Counted from the first letter of the stretch, positions 7,871 to 16,375 are shown. The stretch is DNA of 20,479 nucleotides from Desulfobacterales bacterium (GCA_022361535.1 JAKSAU010000838.1:1-20479); one strand, 5' to 3'. A program made the numbers and translations. Notes: a model not told the origin generated them from the sequence alone.

Positions 7871-8926
7871 ATGAAATCCAAACTTCTCACCATATTATTA
7901 ATATTCTTAACAGCTGTTCCGGTCCTGGCCCAAGATCAACGGCCGGCGCTGGTCAGGGTAGCAAAAGCTGTAATCGGTAATCAAGCTGGAACCGCATCCA
8001 TGATCGGCACCCTTTATTTTGAGAGAGCAAGCTTAGTTTCCCCTGAAGAGGCTGCCAGGGTCACCCAGGTCAATTTTAAGTCTGGCAGCAGGGTAAAAAA
8101 GGGAGAGATTCTTGTCAGGATGGACAGCCGGATACTGGAACAGGAATTAGCCCTTCAAAAAGCCAAGCTGGCTCAAGTGAATATCCGGATGAAAAAAACA
8201 AAGCTCAACCTGGACAGATACTCGCAGTTGTTTAAAAAAGAAATTGCTACGGAATCGGATTATGATGATATCAGGCTCACTTATGAAGAGCAGCACCAGG
8301 AAAGGATCGCCATAACCCGCCAGGTGGATATACTGACGCTACGTCTGTCTAAACATACCATCAGAGCCCCTTTTGACGGGATAATTCTTGACAAGCAAGT
8401 TGAAATAGGTGAATGGGTAGGCCCTGGTTCCGTATTGTGTAATCTTGGGGCAATCGATGCCCTTTTTGCCCGTGTGCCTGTGGCCGAACACCTTATCCGT
8501 TTCACCCAGACAGGAGATCTTCTGCCTGTACGGATCAATGCCTTTGAAAAAGATATCACAGGTATCGTTGAAGGCCTGGATCCTATGGCCGATCCAAAAA
8601 CAAAAAATATATCTTTGAAGTTGCGCCTGGACTATTCAGGGCCTGTGGCCGTGAATATGTCAGTCACAGTACAGGTACCAATCTCGAAGAAAAAGGAACT
8701 CGTTCTTTTACCAAGAGATGCGTTGGTACAGTTCCAGGGACAGGATATGGTCTACATGGTAAAAGAAAATGCAGCTGTACCCGCCAACATAGAAGTGGTT
8801 TATGCATCAGGGGACAAAATCGGTATCACACCGGGTGCTGTATCTCCCGGCACAACAGTTGTCACACAGGGTAATGAACGGCTCAGACCAGGGCAGCCGG
8901 TGATGGTCCAGGGGGAACAAAACTAA
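7871..8926 (+). CDS. RND efflux periplasmic adaptor subunit (HlyD/AcrA-type membrane fusion protein)
   Basis: The 351-residue protein begins with a signal peptide (MKSKLLTILLIFLTAVPVLA, then Gln 21) without a lipobox cysteine, so it should be a soluble or membrane-anchored periplasmic protein. The order is first half of the lipoyl-like domain (VTQVNFKSGSRVKKGEIL, about 65-82), an alpha-helical hairpin (about 90-155), the second lipoyl half (HTIRAPFDGIILDKQVEIGE), then beta-barrel and membrane-proximal domains. It bridges the inner-membrane pump encoded next and an outer-membrane channel that is not in this window. The hairpin is short compared with AcrA. The stop overlaps the next start (TAATG), so the two subunits are translationally coupled. 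AGGAG lies 12 bases before ATG, a long spacing. Confidence 0.93.
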   Translation: MKSKLLTILLIFLTAVPVLAQDQRPALVRVAKAVIGNQAGTASMIGTLYFERASLVSPEEAARVTQVNFKSGSRVKKGEILVRMDSRILEQELALQKAKLAQVNIRMKKTKLNLDRYSQLFKKEIATESDYDDIRLTYEEQHQERIAITRQVDILTLRLSKHTIRAPFDGIILDKQVEIGEWVGPGSVLCNLGAIDALFARVPVAEHLIRFTQTGDLLPVRINAFEKDITGIVEGLDPMADPKTKNISLKLRLDYSGPVAVNMSVTVQVPISKKKELVLLPRDALVQFQGQDMVYMVKENAAVPANIEVVYASGDKIGITPGAVSPGTTVVTQGNERLRPGQPVMVQGEQN

Positions 8927-11900
8927 TGGACATTATCCGCTTTTCTATTGAAAAACCGATTACTGTTGCCGTGGGGGTCATCCTTGTGGTGCTTTTTGGC
9001 ACCATCGGCCTGATGCAGTTGCCCAAACAGCTTACCCCGGACGTAGAAACCCCTGAGATTACCATTCGGACCACATGGGCCGGTGCGACTCCCACCGAGG
9101 TGGAGCAGGAGATCATTGAAAAACAGGAAAAAGCGCTCAAGGGACTTGAAAATCTCGACTCCATGGAAAGTGCTGCCTACAACAACTACGGAGAGATATC
9201 CTTGACCTTTCCTGTGGGCAGCGATCTTGATGCGGCCCTGCTTCGTGTTTCCAATAAAATGAATGAAGTGGCCGACTACCCGGAGAACGTTGATAAGCCT
9301 TCAATTGAAGCAGCCGGTGCCCAGTCCAATCCTGTCATCTGGATCATGTACAGGACATTGCCTGACAATGACAGGCCCATCAACACATACAGGACTTTTT
9401 TTGAGAATGAAATCCGCCAGCACCTTGAGCGCGTTAAAGGCGTAGGCTCCCTTTTTGTAGGAGGTGGTACGGAGACTGAAGTCCACATTGAAATCGATCC
9501 CCATAAACTGGCCCGTTTTAACCTGACCATTGATGATGTAATCACAAGGGTGCGCGGTGCAAACAGAAACACATCGGCCGGGCTTATGGGTATTGGTAAA
9601 AAGGATTATCGCATCCGAACCGTCAGCCAGTTTGAGACACCAGCTGATGCATTGAACACAGTCATTTACGACAATGGTATCCAGCGGGTCCATTTACGTG
9701 ATATTGCCGCAACCGGATTTGGATATGAAAAAGCAACTAGTGCGGTACTTCAAAACGGCAGGCCTGTTATTGCAATTGGTGTCAGAAAAGAGCAAGGCGC
9801 CAACGTAATAGAATTGGTAGAACGGCTGCAAAAAGAGATTGACCGGATCAATGAGGACATGCTTGTACCCAAGGGATTGCTCCTGGATTGGGTATATGAC
9901 GAGGCACCGTATATCCTCAACGCAATTGAACTGGTCAAAAAGAATGTCATGGTGGGAGGAGCACTTGCCATACTGGTGCTCCTGATCTTTCTGCGATCTG
10001 TCTCTGCTACGGTTACCACAGCCATTGCGATTCCTATTTCAGTCATCGGCACGTTTCTTTTTTTAAAAGTGCTGGACCGAAACCTTAATGTGGTCAGCCT
10101 TGCCGGAATTAGTTTTGCCGTTGGAATGCTGGTGGATAATGCCATTGTGGTCTTGGAAAACATTGACCGCCACCGGAACATGGGTAAAAAGCCGTTCCAG
10201 GCAGCCTATGAGGGGGCATCCGAAGTCTGGGGTGCAGTACTTGCGTCCACACTGACAACCGTTGCCGTGTTCGTACCAGTCATTTTTATCCAGGAGGAAG
10301 CAGGACAGCTATTCCGGGATATTGCCATTGCCATTACCTTTTCTATTATTTTAAGCTTGTTCACTTCAGTTGCCGTAATTCCGACCATCTTAAACCGGCT
10401 TTACCGATTTTCAAGAAAAAGCGGCCGAAAATTAAAGGCCGGCTTTATCGATAGTTTGGGGACATATCTTCATAAGGGATTGATGACCATGTCCGAAGTC
10501 TCTTTGAAAACCCCTTTGACACGGATTGTGTCAGTGCTGCTTTTGACTACCATAGCTGTTACCATCACGTTAAAACTGATGCCAAAAACTGAATACCTGC
10601 CACAAGGCAACCAGAATCTGGTTCTGGCTATCCTTGTACCCACACCTGGAAGTTCAGTGGCCGAGCGTAAAAGGATGGGGGATTTTTTCAGCAGTCAGCT
10701 CAAACCCCACAGGGAAAATGATTGGAAAGACGGGGTCCCACAGATCGAAGACATCTGGTATGTGGCCACCGAAGGGTTCAACATATTAGGCGGGGTATCC
10801 ATCCACGACACCGAGGCGTCTAAAATGCTGCCCCTATTCAACCGCATTGCCAACAGTCTGCCTGATGTGTTCGGTTTTGCCTTCCAGGCCGGTATTTTCC
10901 AGAATGATATTGCTTCCAGCAGAACCATTGATGTTGAAATCACAGGTGAACGGCTTGAAAATATCATTGCTGCAGGCGGTCAGTTGTTCGGGGCATTGAT
11001 GGGACAGATACCGGGGACACAAATCAGGCCCATTCCTTCCCTTGAAACCACTTACCCCGAGGCCCGTTTCATTCCGGACCGGGAGAAAATTGCCGCGTCC
11101 GGCTTAACTGAAGCCGGATTCGGTACCTGGGTGGATGTCCTGATGGATGGCAGAAAAATAGATGAATTCCGTCCTGAAGGAAAAAGGCAACTTGATCTTG
11201 TTGTCAAAGGACCGGCCAATCTGGCACAGACCCCGGAAGACCTTCTCAATACATCCATTGTCAATCAGTTCGGCGATCTTATCCGCATCGGCGACGTTGC
11301 AAGTCTGACCTACACCCGCGGGATGACACAGATTAACCATCTGGAAAGAAAACGCCATGTTCGCCTGCAGGTAACCCCGCCTGAAACCATGCCCCTTCAG
11401 CTGGCAATGGAAACAATTGAAAACGAGGTAATCCGCCCCATGCAGGACCAGGGCAGACTGCCCGGAGTGGAAATCAGTTTAGGCGGGAATGCTGATAAAC
11501 TGACCCAAACCCGTCAAGCCCTTCAATGGAACTTTCTTCTGGCTGTTGTGATCACTTATCTGCTCATGGCTGCCCTGTTTGAAAACTTCTTTTATCCCTT
11601 TATTATCCTATTCACTGTACCATTAGCCGGTGCTGGCGGGTTTATAGGGTTGAGGCTGGTGGATGCTTTTATTGCCCCACAGGGATTTGATGTGGTGACC
11701 ATGCTTGGATTTATTATTCTGGTTGGCACTGTTGTTAACAATGCCATCCTGATTGTACACCAATCCTTGAACAATGTCCGCTACGGCGGGTTTATAGGGA
11801 TAGATGCGATCAGGGAATCGGTTAAAACCAGGATTCGGCCAATCTTTATGAGTGCTGCAACTTCGGTTTTCGGTATGCTGCCCTTGGCATTGTCCACAGG

Positions 11901-12048
11901 TGCCGGAAGTGAATTGTACAGGGGGCTTGGTTCCGTACTTCTTGGCGGCCTGGCATTGTCCACCATGTTTACCCTTTTTGTCATCCCTGCCCTGCTGGCC
12001 TTTTTCATCGGATTTGAGAAAAAACGGGAACCGGTTAATAATGTCTGA
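8926..12048 (+). CDS. RND-family inner membrane efflux transporter (HAE type)
   Basis: The 1040 residues match the usual length of AcrB-type pumps: a first helix (about 10-30), a large periplasmic loop, a block of membrane helices (about 335-500), a second duplicated half with another loop, and a final helix block (about 855-1030). It is expected to be a proton-driven trimer exporting drugs, lipids or other hydrophobic compounds. Two proton-relay positions differ from AcrB: helix 4 has D404-N405 (LVDNAIVV) where AcrB has two aspartates, and helix 10 has N938-N939 (VVNNAIL) where AcrB has Lys-Asn. The metal-pump signature of CusA is not evident. The adaptor gene precedes it with a one-base overlap; no outer-membrane factor or dedicated regulator is adjacent. 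The substrate cannot be predicted. Confidence 0.93.
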   Translation: MDIIRFSIEKPITVAVGVILVVLFGTIGLMQLPKQLTPDVETPEITIRTTWAGATPTEVEQEIIEKQEKALKGLENLDSMESAAYNNYGEISLTFPVGSDLDAALLRVSNKMNEVADYPENVDKPSIEAAGAQSNPVIWIMYRTLPDNDRPINTYRTFFENEIRQHLERVKGVGSLFVGGGTETEVHIEIDPHKLARFNLTIDDVITRVRGANRNTSAGLMGIGKKDYRIRTVSQFETPADALNTVIYDNGIQRVHLRDIAATGFGYEKATSAVLQNGRPVIAIGVRKEQGANVIELVERLQKEIDRINEDMLVPKGLLLDWVYDEAPYILNAIELVKKNVMVGGALAILVLLIFLRSVSATVTTAIAIPISVIGTFLFLKVLDRNLNVVSLAGISFAVGMLVDNAIVVLENIDRHRNMGKKPFQAAYEGASEVWGAVLASTLTTVAVFVPVIFIQEEAGQLFRDIAIAITFSIILSLFTSVAVIPTILNRLYRFSRKSGRKLKAGFIDSLGTYLHKGLMTMSEVSLKTPLTRIVSVLLLTTIAVTITLKLMPKTEYLPQGNQNLVLAILVPTPGSSVAERKRMGDFFSSQLKPHRENDWKDGVPQIEDIWYVATEGFNILGGVSIHDTEASKMLPLFNRIANSLPDVFGFAFQAGIFQNDIASSRTIDVEITGERLENIIAAGGQLFGALMGQIPGTQIRPIPSLETTYPEARFIPDREKIAASGLTEAGFGTWVDVLMDGRKIDEFRPEGKRQLDLVVKGPANLAQTPEDLLNTSIVNQFGDLIRIGDVASLTYTRGMTQINHLERKRHVRLQVTPPETMPLQLAMETIENEVIRPMQDQGRLPGVEISLGGNADKLTQTRQALQWNFLLAVVITYLLMAALFENFFYPFIILFTVPLAGAGGFIGLRLVDAFIAPQGFDVVTMLGFIILVGTVVNNAILIVHQSLNNVRYGGFIGIDAIRESVKTRIRPIFMSAATSVFGMLPLALSTGAGSELYRGLGSVLLGGLALSTMFTLFVIPALLAFFIGFEKKREPVNNV

Positions 12049-12115
12049 TCAGAACAAACGATTCGAAGTGCTCAATAGACAATGCCGCCATTTGAGGATG
12101 CTAGTGCATCACTAA
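12041..12115 (+). CDS. Possible 24-residue peptide or gene remnant overlapping the pump stop
   Basis: An ATG inside the last codons of the RND gene opens a 24-codon frame in another phase (MSDQNKRFEVLNRQ, ending MLVHH). The 8-base overlap ATGTCTGA would allow coupled translation. It is very hydrophilic, has no motif that I recognise, and has only a weak GGGA-like ribosome-binding site. It may be chance or the 5' stub of a lost gene. Confidence 0.22.
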   Translation: MSDQNKRFEVLNRQCRHLRMLVHH

Positions 12116-12173
12116 TCCACCCGCATTATAAAGGAACATATTTTTTTAGAATCGATAAAGTAAGAAAACCCTG

Positions 12174-12217
12174 GCCGGATATTACATGAAAAAATCTAAT
12201 CTATTGTAATATCTGGC
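12174..12217. terminator. Stem-loop between convergent RND pump and sensor kinase genes
   Basis: GCCGGATATTACA (12174-12186) pairs with TGTAATATCTGGC (12205-12217) over 13 bases with one G-U pair, leaving an 18-base AT-rich loop. It ends directly at the stop codon of the sensor kinase gene. No strong T-run follows on either strand, so termination is a guess; it may instead protect mRNA 3' ends or be a small repeat element. Confidence 0.4.
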
Positions 12218-14527
12218 TTAATCCAAAACTTCACGGATGGAAGAAGCCAGGGTTCTCATTGATACAGGCTTGTGCAAAACTTTCTTGATCCCAATAGCTT
12301 CAGCTTTTTCCGGTGTCAGAGTTTCACTGAAACCTGTGCACAGAAGAACAGGAACATCCGGCCTGATGTTCATCAACTCTGAGGCCAGGTTACCACCACC
12401 CATGTTCGGCATTGCCACATCTGAAATTACCAGGTCATACTCCCGGGGCGAGGATTCAAATGCCCTGAGCGCATCAAAACTGCCCGCAAAAGAAGAGACC
12501 TTGTAACCCAGACGCTCCAACATCTTTCGCTGCATGGTAACGACGCTTTGTTCATCATCCACGAGCAGGATATGTTCATTTCCTCCATGCATGTCCAGCT
12601 CATTAATACTTTTTTCTTCCACGTCCTCGTTGACCATGGGCAAATACACACGGAATGTAGATCCTTGCTCTTCAACACTTTCAACCCGAATCAAGCCACC
12701 CATTTTCGAAACAATACCATGGATCACGGCAAGTCCCATGCCGGTTCCTTGACCCTGTGGTTTAGTAGTGAAAAAGGGATCAAAAACCTTATCCACAATC
12801 TCTTTTTTAATACCGGTTCCTGTGTCTGATACGCTCAGGCATACATACCCGGCATCACTTGTCGGCAGACCCTTTATGCCTGTCTCTCCAGGATTAACCC
12901 TTGATAGAGTTACCGTTAAAATCCCGTCCTGGTTTTTCATAGCGTGGTATGCATTGGTACACAGGTTCATGATTATTTGATGGACCTGCGTTGGATCGGC
13001 TTTTACAGGTCCGCATTCCGAATCAATATTTTTCTTGATTTCGATCGAAGCCGGGATACTTGGCCGTATCAGTTTCAACACCTCTTTTACAATGGTTTGA
13101 ATTTTGAACACTTCAAGCTGGCCAGGCTCTTGGCGAGAAAATGTCAGGATCTGCCGGACAAGTTCCCTTGCCCTCATGGTGCCGGAATAGATTTCTTTAA
13201 GGCTTTTTCTATATGGGCTGTCCTTTGGAATATCTTCTAAAAGAATTTCCGTATACCCTGAAATGGGAAACAGGATATTGTTGAAATCGTGGGCTATCCC
13301 GCCTGCCAACGTTCCGATGGTCTCCATCTTCCGAGTCTGCTGCAACTCTAATTCCAATTGCTGTTTTTCTTTACTGGTGCGATAAAGTGCAGTTACATCA
13401 ACAATGGATACAAGAATTTGGGACAGGCCGTACTCCTTCCTGTTGAGAACGATTTTTCTAATCAGGGTATGCAGGGTCTTACCTTGAAAATCCAGATTTC
13501 TGGCCTCACACTCAAAAAGGTCTTTACCGGATGTAAAACAAACCACCTGATCTATAAAATGCTGGCTATCATCATCTTTAATCAATGAATCAAGAGCGGC
13601 CAATAATTCATTTGGAGAGCCTGCCTTATGCAACTCAACTGCAGCGTGGTTCACCCGCGAAATTTGAACGGATTTTAGCAGCCCGGAAACCTCCTTTTTG
13701 TTCGTAGACAGGTACTCACCAACATCCATGTACCCTTCATTTCTAAGCTGATTGACCCGGGTTTCCACCTGTGAAAAATCCTGGATATACAATGCTGTTG
13801 GAGAATCCTCAAACAAACGTTTATGGAACTCCTCACTGAGCTTTAATTTCTTTTCAGTTTTTTGATATTTTCCTACAGCCTTTTGCATCTCCCTGTTTGA
13901 CTGCTGGAGTTTCTTTTTGTTGTCCTGAAGATTGAAAATCATCTTTTGAAGGCTGGTTTGCAACAAACTGATGCATAAGACCATCACGCTTGCCAGCATA
14001 AAAAACAACATTGCTGCGACTGTCCAGGCTTCCACCCGAGTTGAGTTAGTCATGGTATTCACCTCTATGGAAAGGGTACCCGAAGACATGCTCCAACCTG
14101 TACATACAATCGCAGCCAAACTCATGAAAATGGCAATAAACCCTTTTGGCCCCCCTAAAAAAGAAGCGGCCAACACACAAAATGTAATTAACAAAACAAT
14201 ACCGGCACCGCTCAATCCCACGCCTGCAAGAACAAGTATGGCCAAACTATACAAGGCAAGCAAAAGGATAGTAATCCGGTATGAATAAGGTATTTTTTTC
14301 CGGAAGAAAAAACATACCAGCACAGGAATGTAAGCGGCTAAATACACGAAGGTGATTTCACTTTTGCCCTGCAGGTGAACTTCAATTCCTCCCAGTATAA
14401 CTGCAGCCAAACCGATAATACAGAAAACTGCTGCGACGATTTCGCTTAAGAACTCCCGGATCGGTCCAACACCTTCCCCGGCCGCAATCCGGTCTATACG
14501 TTTTCGGATATAACTTCTTAATATCAA
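12218..14527 (-). CDS. Hybrid sensor histidine kinase with PAS and receiver domains
   Basis: The 769-residue product has a membrane region of about six helices (residues 28-205), a coiled-coil (about 205-235), a PAS domain (about 237-385), HisKA with phospho-acceptor H413 in GGIAHDFNNIL, a HATPase_c domain (N box NLCTNAYHAM, G boxes DTGTGI and GTGMGL), and a C-terminal receiver with acidic D657-D658, phospho-site D703 and K753. It would autophosphorylate and pass phosphate to its own receiver. No separate response regulator or output gene is adjacent, so it is an orphan; the partner is unknown. The frame starts at TTG (14527), with AAGGA 7 bases upstream; no ATG or GTG with a comparable ribosome-binding site is seen. 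It is convergent with the RND pump and divergent from the GntR gene. Confidence 0.92.
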   Translation of the reverse strand: MILRSYIRKRIDRIAAGEGVGPIREFLSEIVAAVFCIIGLAAVILGGIEVHLQGKSEITFVYLAAYIPVLVCFFFRKKIPYSYRITILLLALYSLAILVLAGVGLSGAGIVLLITFCVLAASFLGGPKGFIAIFMSLAAIVCTGWSMSSGTLSIEVNTMTNSTRVEAWTVAAMLFFMLASVMVLCISLLQTSLQKMIFNLQDNKKKLQQSNREMQKAVGKYQKTEKKLKLSEEFHKRLFEDSPTALYIQDFSQVETRVNQLRNEGYMDVGEYLSTNKKEVSGLLKSVQISRVNHAAVELHKAGSPNELLAALDSLIKDDDSQHFIDQVVCFTSGKDLFECEARNLDFQGKTLHTLIRKIVLNRKEYGLSQILVSIVDVTALYRTSKEKQQLELELQQTRKMETIGTLAGGIAHDFNNILFPISGYTEILLEDIPKDSPYRKSLKEIYSGTMRARELVRQILTFSRQEPGQLEVFKIQTIVKEVLKLIRPSIPASIEIKKNIDSECGPVKADPTQVHQIIMNLCTNAYHAMKNQDGILTVTLSRVNPGETGIKGLPTSDAGYVCLSVSDTGTGIKKEIVDKVFDPFFTTKPQGQGTGMGLAVIHGIVSKMGGLIRVESVEEQGSTFRVYLPMVNEDVEEKSINELDMHGGNEHILLVDDEQSVVTMQRKMLERLGYKVSSFAGSFDALRAFESSPREYDLVISDVAMPNMGGGNLASELMNIRPDVPVLLCTGFSETLTPEKAEAIGIKKVLHKPVSMRTLASSIREVLD

Positions 14528-14624
14528 AGAAATTCCTTTAAGTTTCAGTACTAAAGCCGCTTTTCATAGAATTGGCTGGTATAGTAACAGAATTGATTGA
14601 TCGAACTCAAACAGTTTATTACCA

Positions 14625-14648
14625 ACCTGAACGTTGGGATGTTCAGGT
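14625..14648. repeat. Inverted repeat in the kinase/GntR divergent region
   Basis: ACCTGAAC (14625-14632) and GTTCAGGT (14641-14648) are exact 8-base inverted arms separated by GTTGGGAT. The element lies about 100 bases from each start codon. It could be an operator for either gene or a hairpin in the leader. It does not match the GGTATACC element nearby. Confidence 0.45.
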
Positions 14649-14705
14649 AACCAAACCATGCAAGTTGAATTAAGTTTCTTGCTTTACAAATATCCTTGTA
14701 TTATT

Positions 14706-14717
14706 AAGGTATACCAA
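14706..14717 (+). promoter_or_regulatory. Candidate GntR operator upstream of the GntR gene
   Basis: AAGGTATACCAA matches 10 of 12 bases of the perfect palindrome in the FAD oxidoreductase promoter, and its core GGTATACC is fully palindromic. It ends 31 bases before the GntR start codon, a position suited to autorepression. TATTAT (14699-14704) next to it may be the -10 box, though I find no well-spaced -35. Confidence 0.55.
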
Positions 14718-14748
14718 CCATGACACTTGGCTTTACTGGAATATTTAT

Positions 14749-15405
14749 ATGAATAAAAAAATTTATGATACTCTGCGGGACCGGATCATTCACTTGGACT
14801 ACGAACCTGGCAGTATACTTAAGGAACAAGCCCTGGCAGAAGAATTCGGAGTCAGCCGAACCCCTTTGCGAACGGTACTCTTCCGTCTTGAATGGGAACA
14901 TTTGGTTAAAATTCTGCCCCGGACCGGAATACTTGTCATGGAACTGGAACTTGCCACCATCACCAATGTTTTTCAGGCAAGACTGGAATTGGAAGCTGTG
15001 ATCGGCACAATGGCTGCCCCCAGATTATCACAAGAAAAAATAGATGTTTTGGACAACCTGAAAATTCAATGCCAGGCATTAACGGAGAATAAAGCCCCAA
15101 AAGACCTTGCCGCCATAGATATTGAAAATAAAAAACTCTTTCACCAGGCTGCAGGTAATCCATTTCTTTCGGAAATGTCAGAAAGACTTTATGCCCTGAC
15201 ATTCCGGCTCTGGTATTTTAACCTTCTTAAGATGGATAAACTGGCCTGGAACAAAGAGGTGGAGGCGGTGCAGGAAGACTTGATTATTCTTTCCGGGCAT
15301 CTTAACGGCAGCACCCCGGAACAGGTCGGGCAAGCCAGGAAAGACCAACTGCTCAAACACCTTGAGCGTATCCGTTCATCTTTCCTGGGCCTATCAGGTC
15401 TTTAA
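14749..15405 (+). CDS. GntR family transcriptional regulator with FCD effector domain
   Basis: The 218-residue protein has an N-terminal winged helix-turn-helix (residues about 3-63; EQALAEEFGVSRTPLRTVLF contains the recognition helix) and a C-terminal helical FCD domain (about 73-205). FCD proteins usually bind a carboxylate ligand through a metal held by Asp and His residues. Here H132 (LFHQAAGN), H184 and H204 are at the expected places, but the Asp normally four residues before the first His is K128, so the metal site is altered. The likely operator GGTATACC lies just upstream, and a perfect copy lies at the FAD oxidoreductase promoter. The gene converges on the crotonase gene with only 5 bases between stop codons and stands close to the alcohol/aldehyde operon, so it probably controls some of these catabolic genes. 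Confidence 0.9.
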   Translation: MNKKIYDTLRDRIIHLDYEPGSILKEQALAEEFGVSRTPLRTVLFRLEWEHLVKILPRTGILVMELELATITNVFQARLELEAVIGTMAAPRLSQEKIDVLDNLKIQCQALTENKAPKDLAAIDIENKKLFHQAAGNPFLSEMSERLYALTFRLWYFNLLKMDKLAWNKEVEAVQEDLIILSGHLNGSTPEQVGQARKDQLLKHLERIRSSFLGLSGL

Positions 15406-15410
15406 ATTCC

Positions 15411-16187
15411 CTACTTTTTCTTTTGCTCCATGGCCGCCTGAACAAAAGACAGGGTCGCCTTGACATCCGGGTTCAAAAGCGTTTTGGCCATGATCGTCTG
15501 CCAGTTTTCTTCCTTAAGACGTTTTGTGATTTTGGCTGCCGCCTCAGATTTCAACCCTTTTTTAATTTGGATAAAAGGCCGGTTGGGTGTATCGATCCAA
15601 AGGCTTATGATTTCTTTGGCCCGGGAAATAAGATTTTCCTCTTCAACCACTTCATCTACCATTTTCATTTCAAGGGCCTTATCTACCCCCACCATATCCC
15701 CGAAATACATCACATCCCGGTACGTCCTGTCTGAATCCAGGCCGAAACGAACAACGGAAGACTGGGCAATGGAAAGCCCCAAACCAATCTTGATTTCACT
15801 CATACCCAGTTTGATCTTGGGGTGATTCTTTACAAGCCTGTAGTCGGATGCCATGGCAAGAATCAGGCCCATGGCCGCAGAATGACCGTTCATAGCGCAT
15901 ACCACAGGCTTATCACAGGTAAAATAATCCACCAGGATCTTTTCCTCTTCTTCAAAAAAGGAAATCACCTCCTGGTCTGTCTCAAATCCTATAAACATTG
16001 GCAGGCTGAACCCGCTTGAAAAAAAACGGCCTTCTCCGGTGAGGATGAGCCCTTTGAGAGCATCTGTCTCATTGACCTCATCAATAATTTCCTTGAGTTT
16101 GCGAAGGGTATCGATGGTCACAGCATTAGTTGCCCCATCCGAAAGCTGTGCAATAACGATATTATCCTGAATCTCTTTTTTCAGCAT
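15411..16187 (-). CDS. Crotonase-fold enzyme (enoyl-CoA hydratase/isomerase family)
   Basis: The 258-residue product begins at ATG 16187 with AAGGA seven bases upstream; the frame extends further upstream but without homology. The oxyanion-hole segments are present: SSGFSLPMFIG (about 57-67), where A-D-L/I is usual, and NGHSAAMG (100-107). Crotonase uses two glutamates; the first position is I109 here, while the second is E131 in SEIKIG. Retention of only the second Glu is common in delta3,delta2-enoyl-CoA isomerases, so an isomerase or other acyl-CoA reaction is more likely than hydration. No other beta-oxidation gene is in the window. It is divergent from the alcohol operon, with overlapping promoter elements, and convergent with the GntR gene. 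Confidence 0.85.
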   Translation of the reverse strand: MLKKEIQDNIVIAQLSDGATNAVTIDTLRKLKEIIDEVNETDALKGLILTGEGRFFSSGFSLPMFIGFETDQEVISFFEEEEKILVDYFTCDKPVVCAMNGHSAAMGLILAMASDYRLVKNHPKIKLGMSEIKIGLGLSIAQSSVVRFGLDSDRTYRDVMYFGDMVGVDKALEMKMVDEVVEEENLISRAKEIISLWIDTPNRPFIQIKKGLKSEAAAKITKRLKEENWQTIMAKTLLNPDVKATLSFVQAAMEQKKK

Positions 16188-16331
16188 GGTGTTTCCTTTC
16201 TGATACAAACAAGCGGTTATCATTGTAAACACTGTTTTACCCCATTCTTTTTTCCGGTGCAAGAAAAGATACAAAAAACGGGTCCGGGTAGCTTTAGTGT
16301 TTTTCTTTGGCCTCTGGCATTAGAAAGTACT

Positions 16332-16346
16332 ATTGGCGTAACCAAT
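16332..16346. promoter_or_regulatory. Inverted repeat ATTGG-N5-CCAAT at the divergent promoters
   Basis: ATTGGCGTAACCAAT is a dyad with perfect 5-base arms. It resembles the ATTGGTNNNACCAAT form recognised by PdhR-like GntR regulators (11 of 12 defined bases). It lies one base past the -10 box of the leftward promoter and 22 bases upstream of the rightward -35. Its half-site spacing is one base longer than in the GGTATACC sites, so it may belong to another regulator. Confidence 0.5.
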
Positions 16347-16347
16347 T

Positions 16348-16375
16348 GATATAAAATAAATAAAGATCTTGACAA
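16348..16375 (-). promoter_or_regulatory. Candidate leftward promoter for the crotonase gene
   Basis: On the minus strand TTGTCA (16375-16370), 16 bases, then TATATC (16353-16348). Transcription would begin inside the ATTGG-N5-CCAAT dyad and give a leader of about 150 bases. The -35 box overlaps that of the rightward promoter. Confidence 0.4.

Noticed and set aside
7665..7874. Rightward 69-codon open frame before the efflux adaptor
   Set aside because: It covers the efflux promoter and leader, lacks a ribosome-binding site and shows no protein features.
8883..9693. Long open frames on the opposite strand of the RND gene
   Set aside because: They lie opposite a clear full-length pump gene and have shadow-like composition without motifs.
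16188..16274. Upstream in-frame extension of the crotonase-fold enzyme to 16274
   Set aside because: The added residues do not match the family; ATG 16187 has AAGGA at proper spacing.
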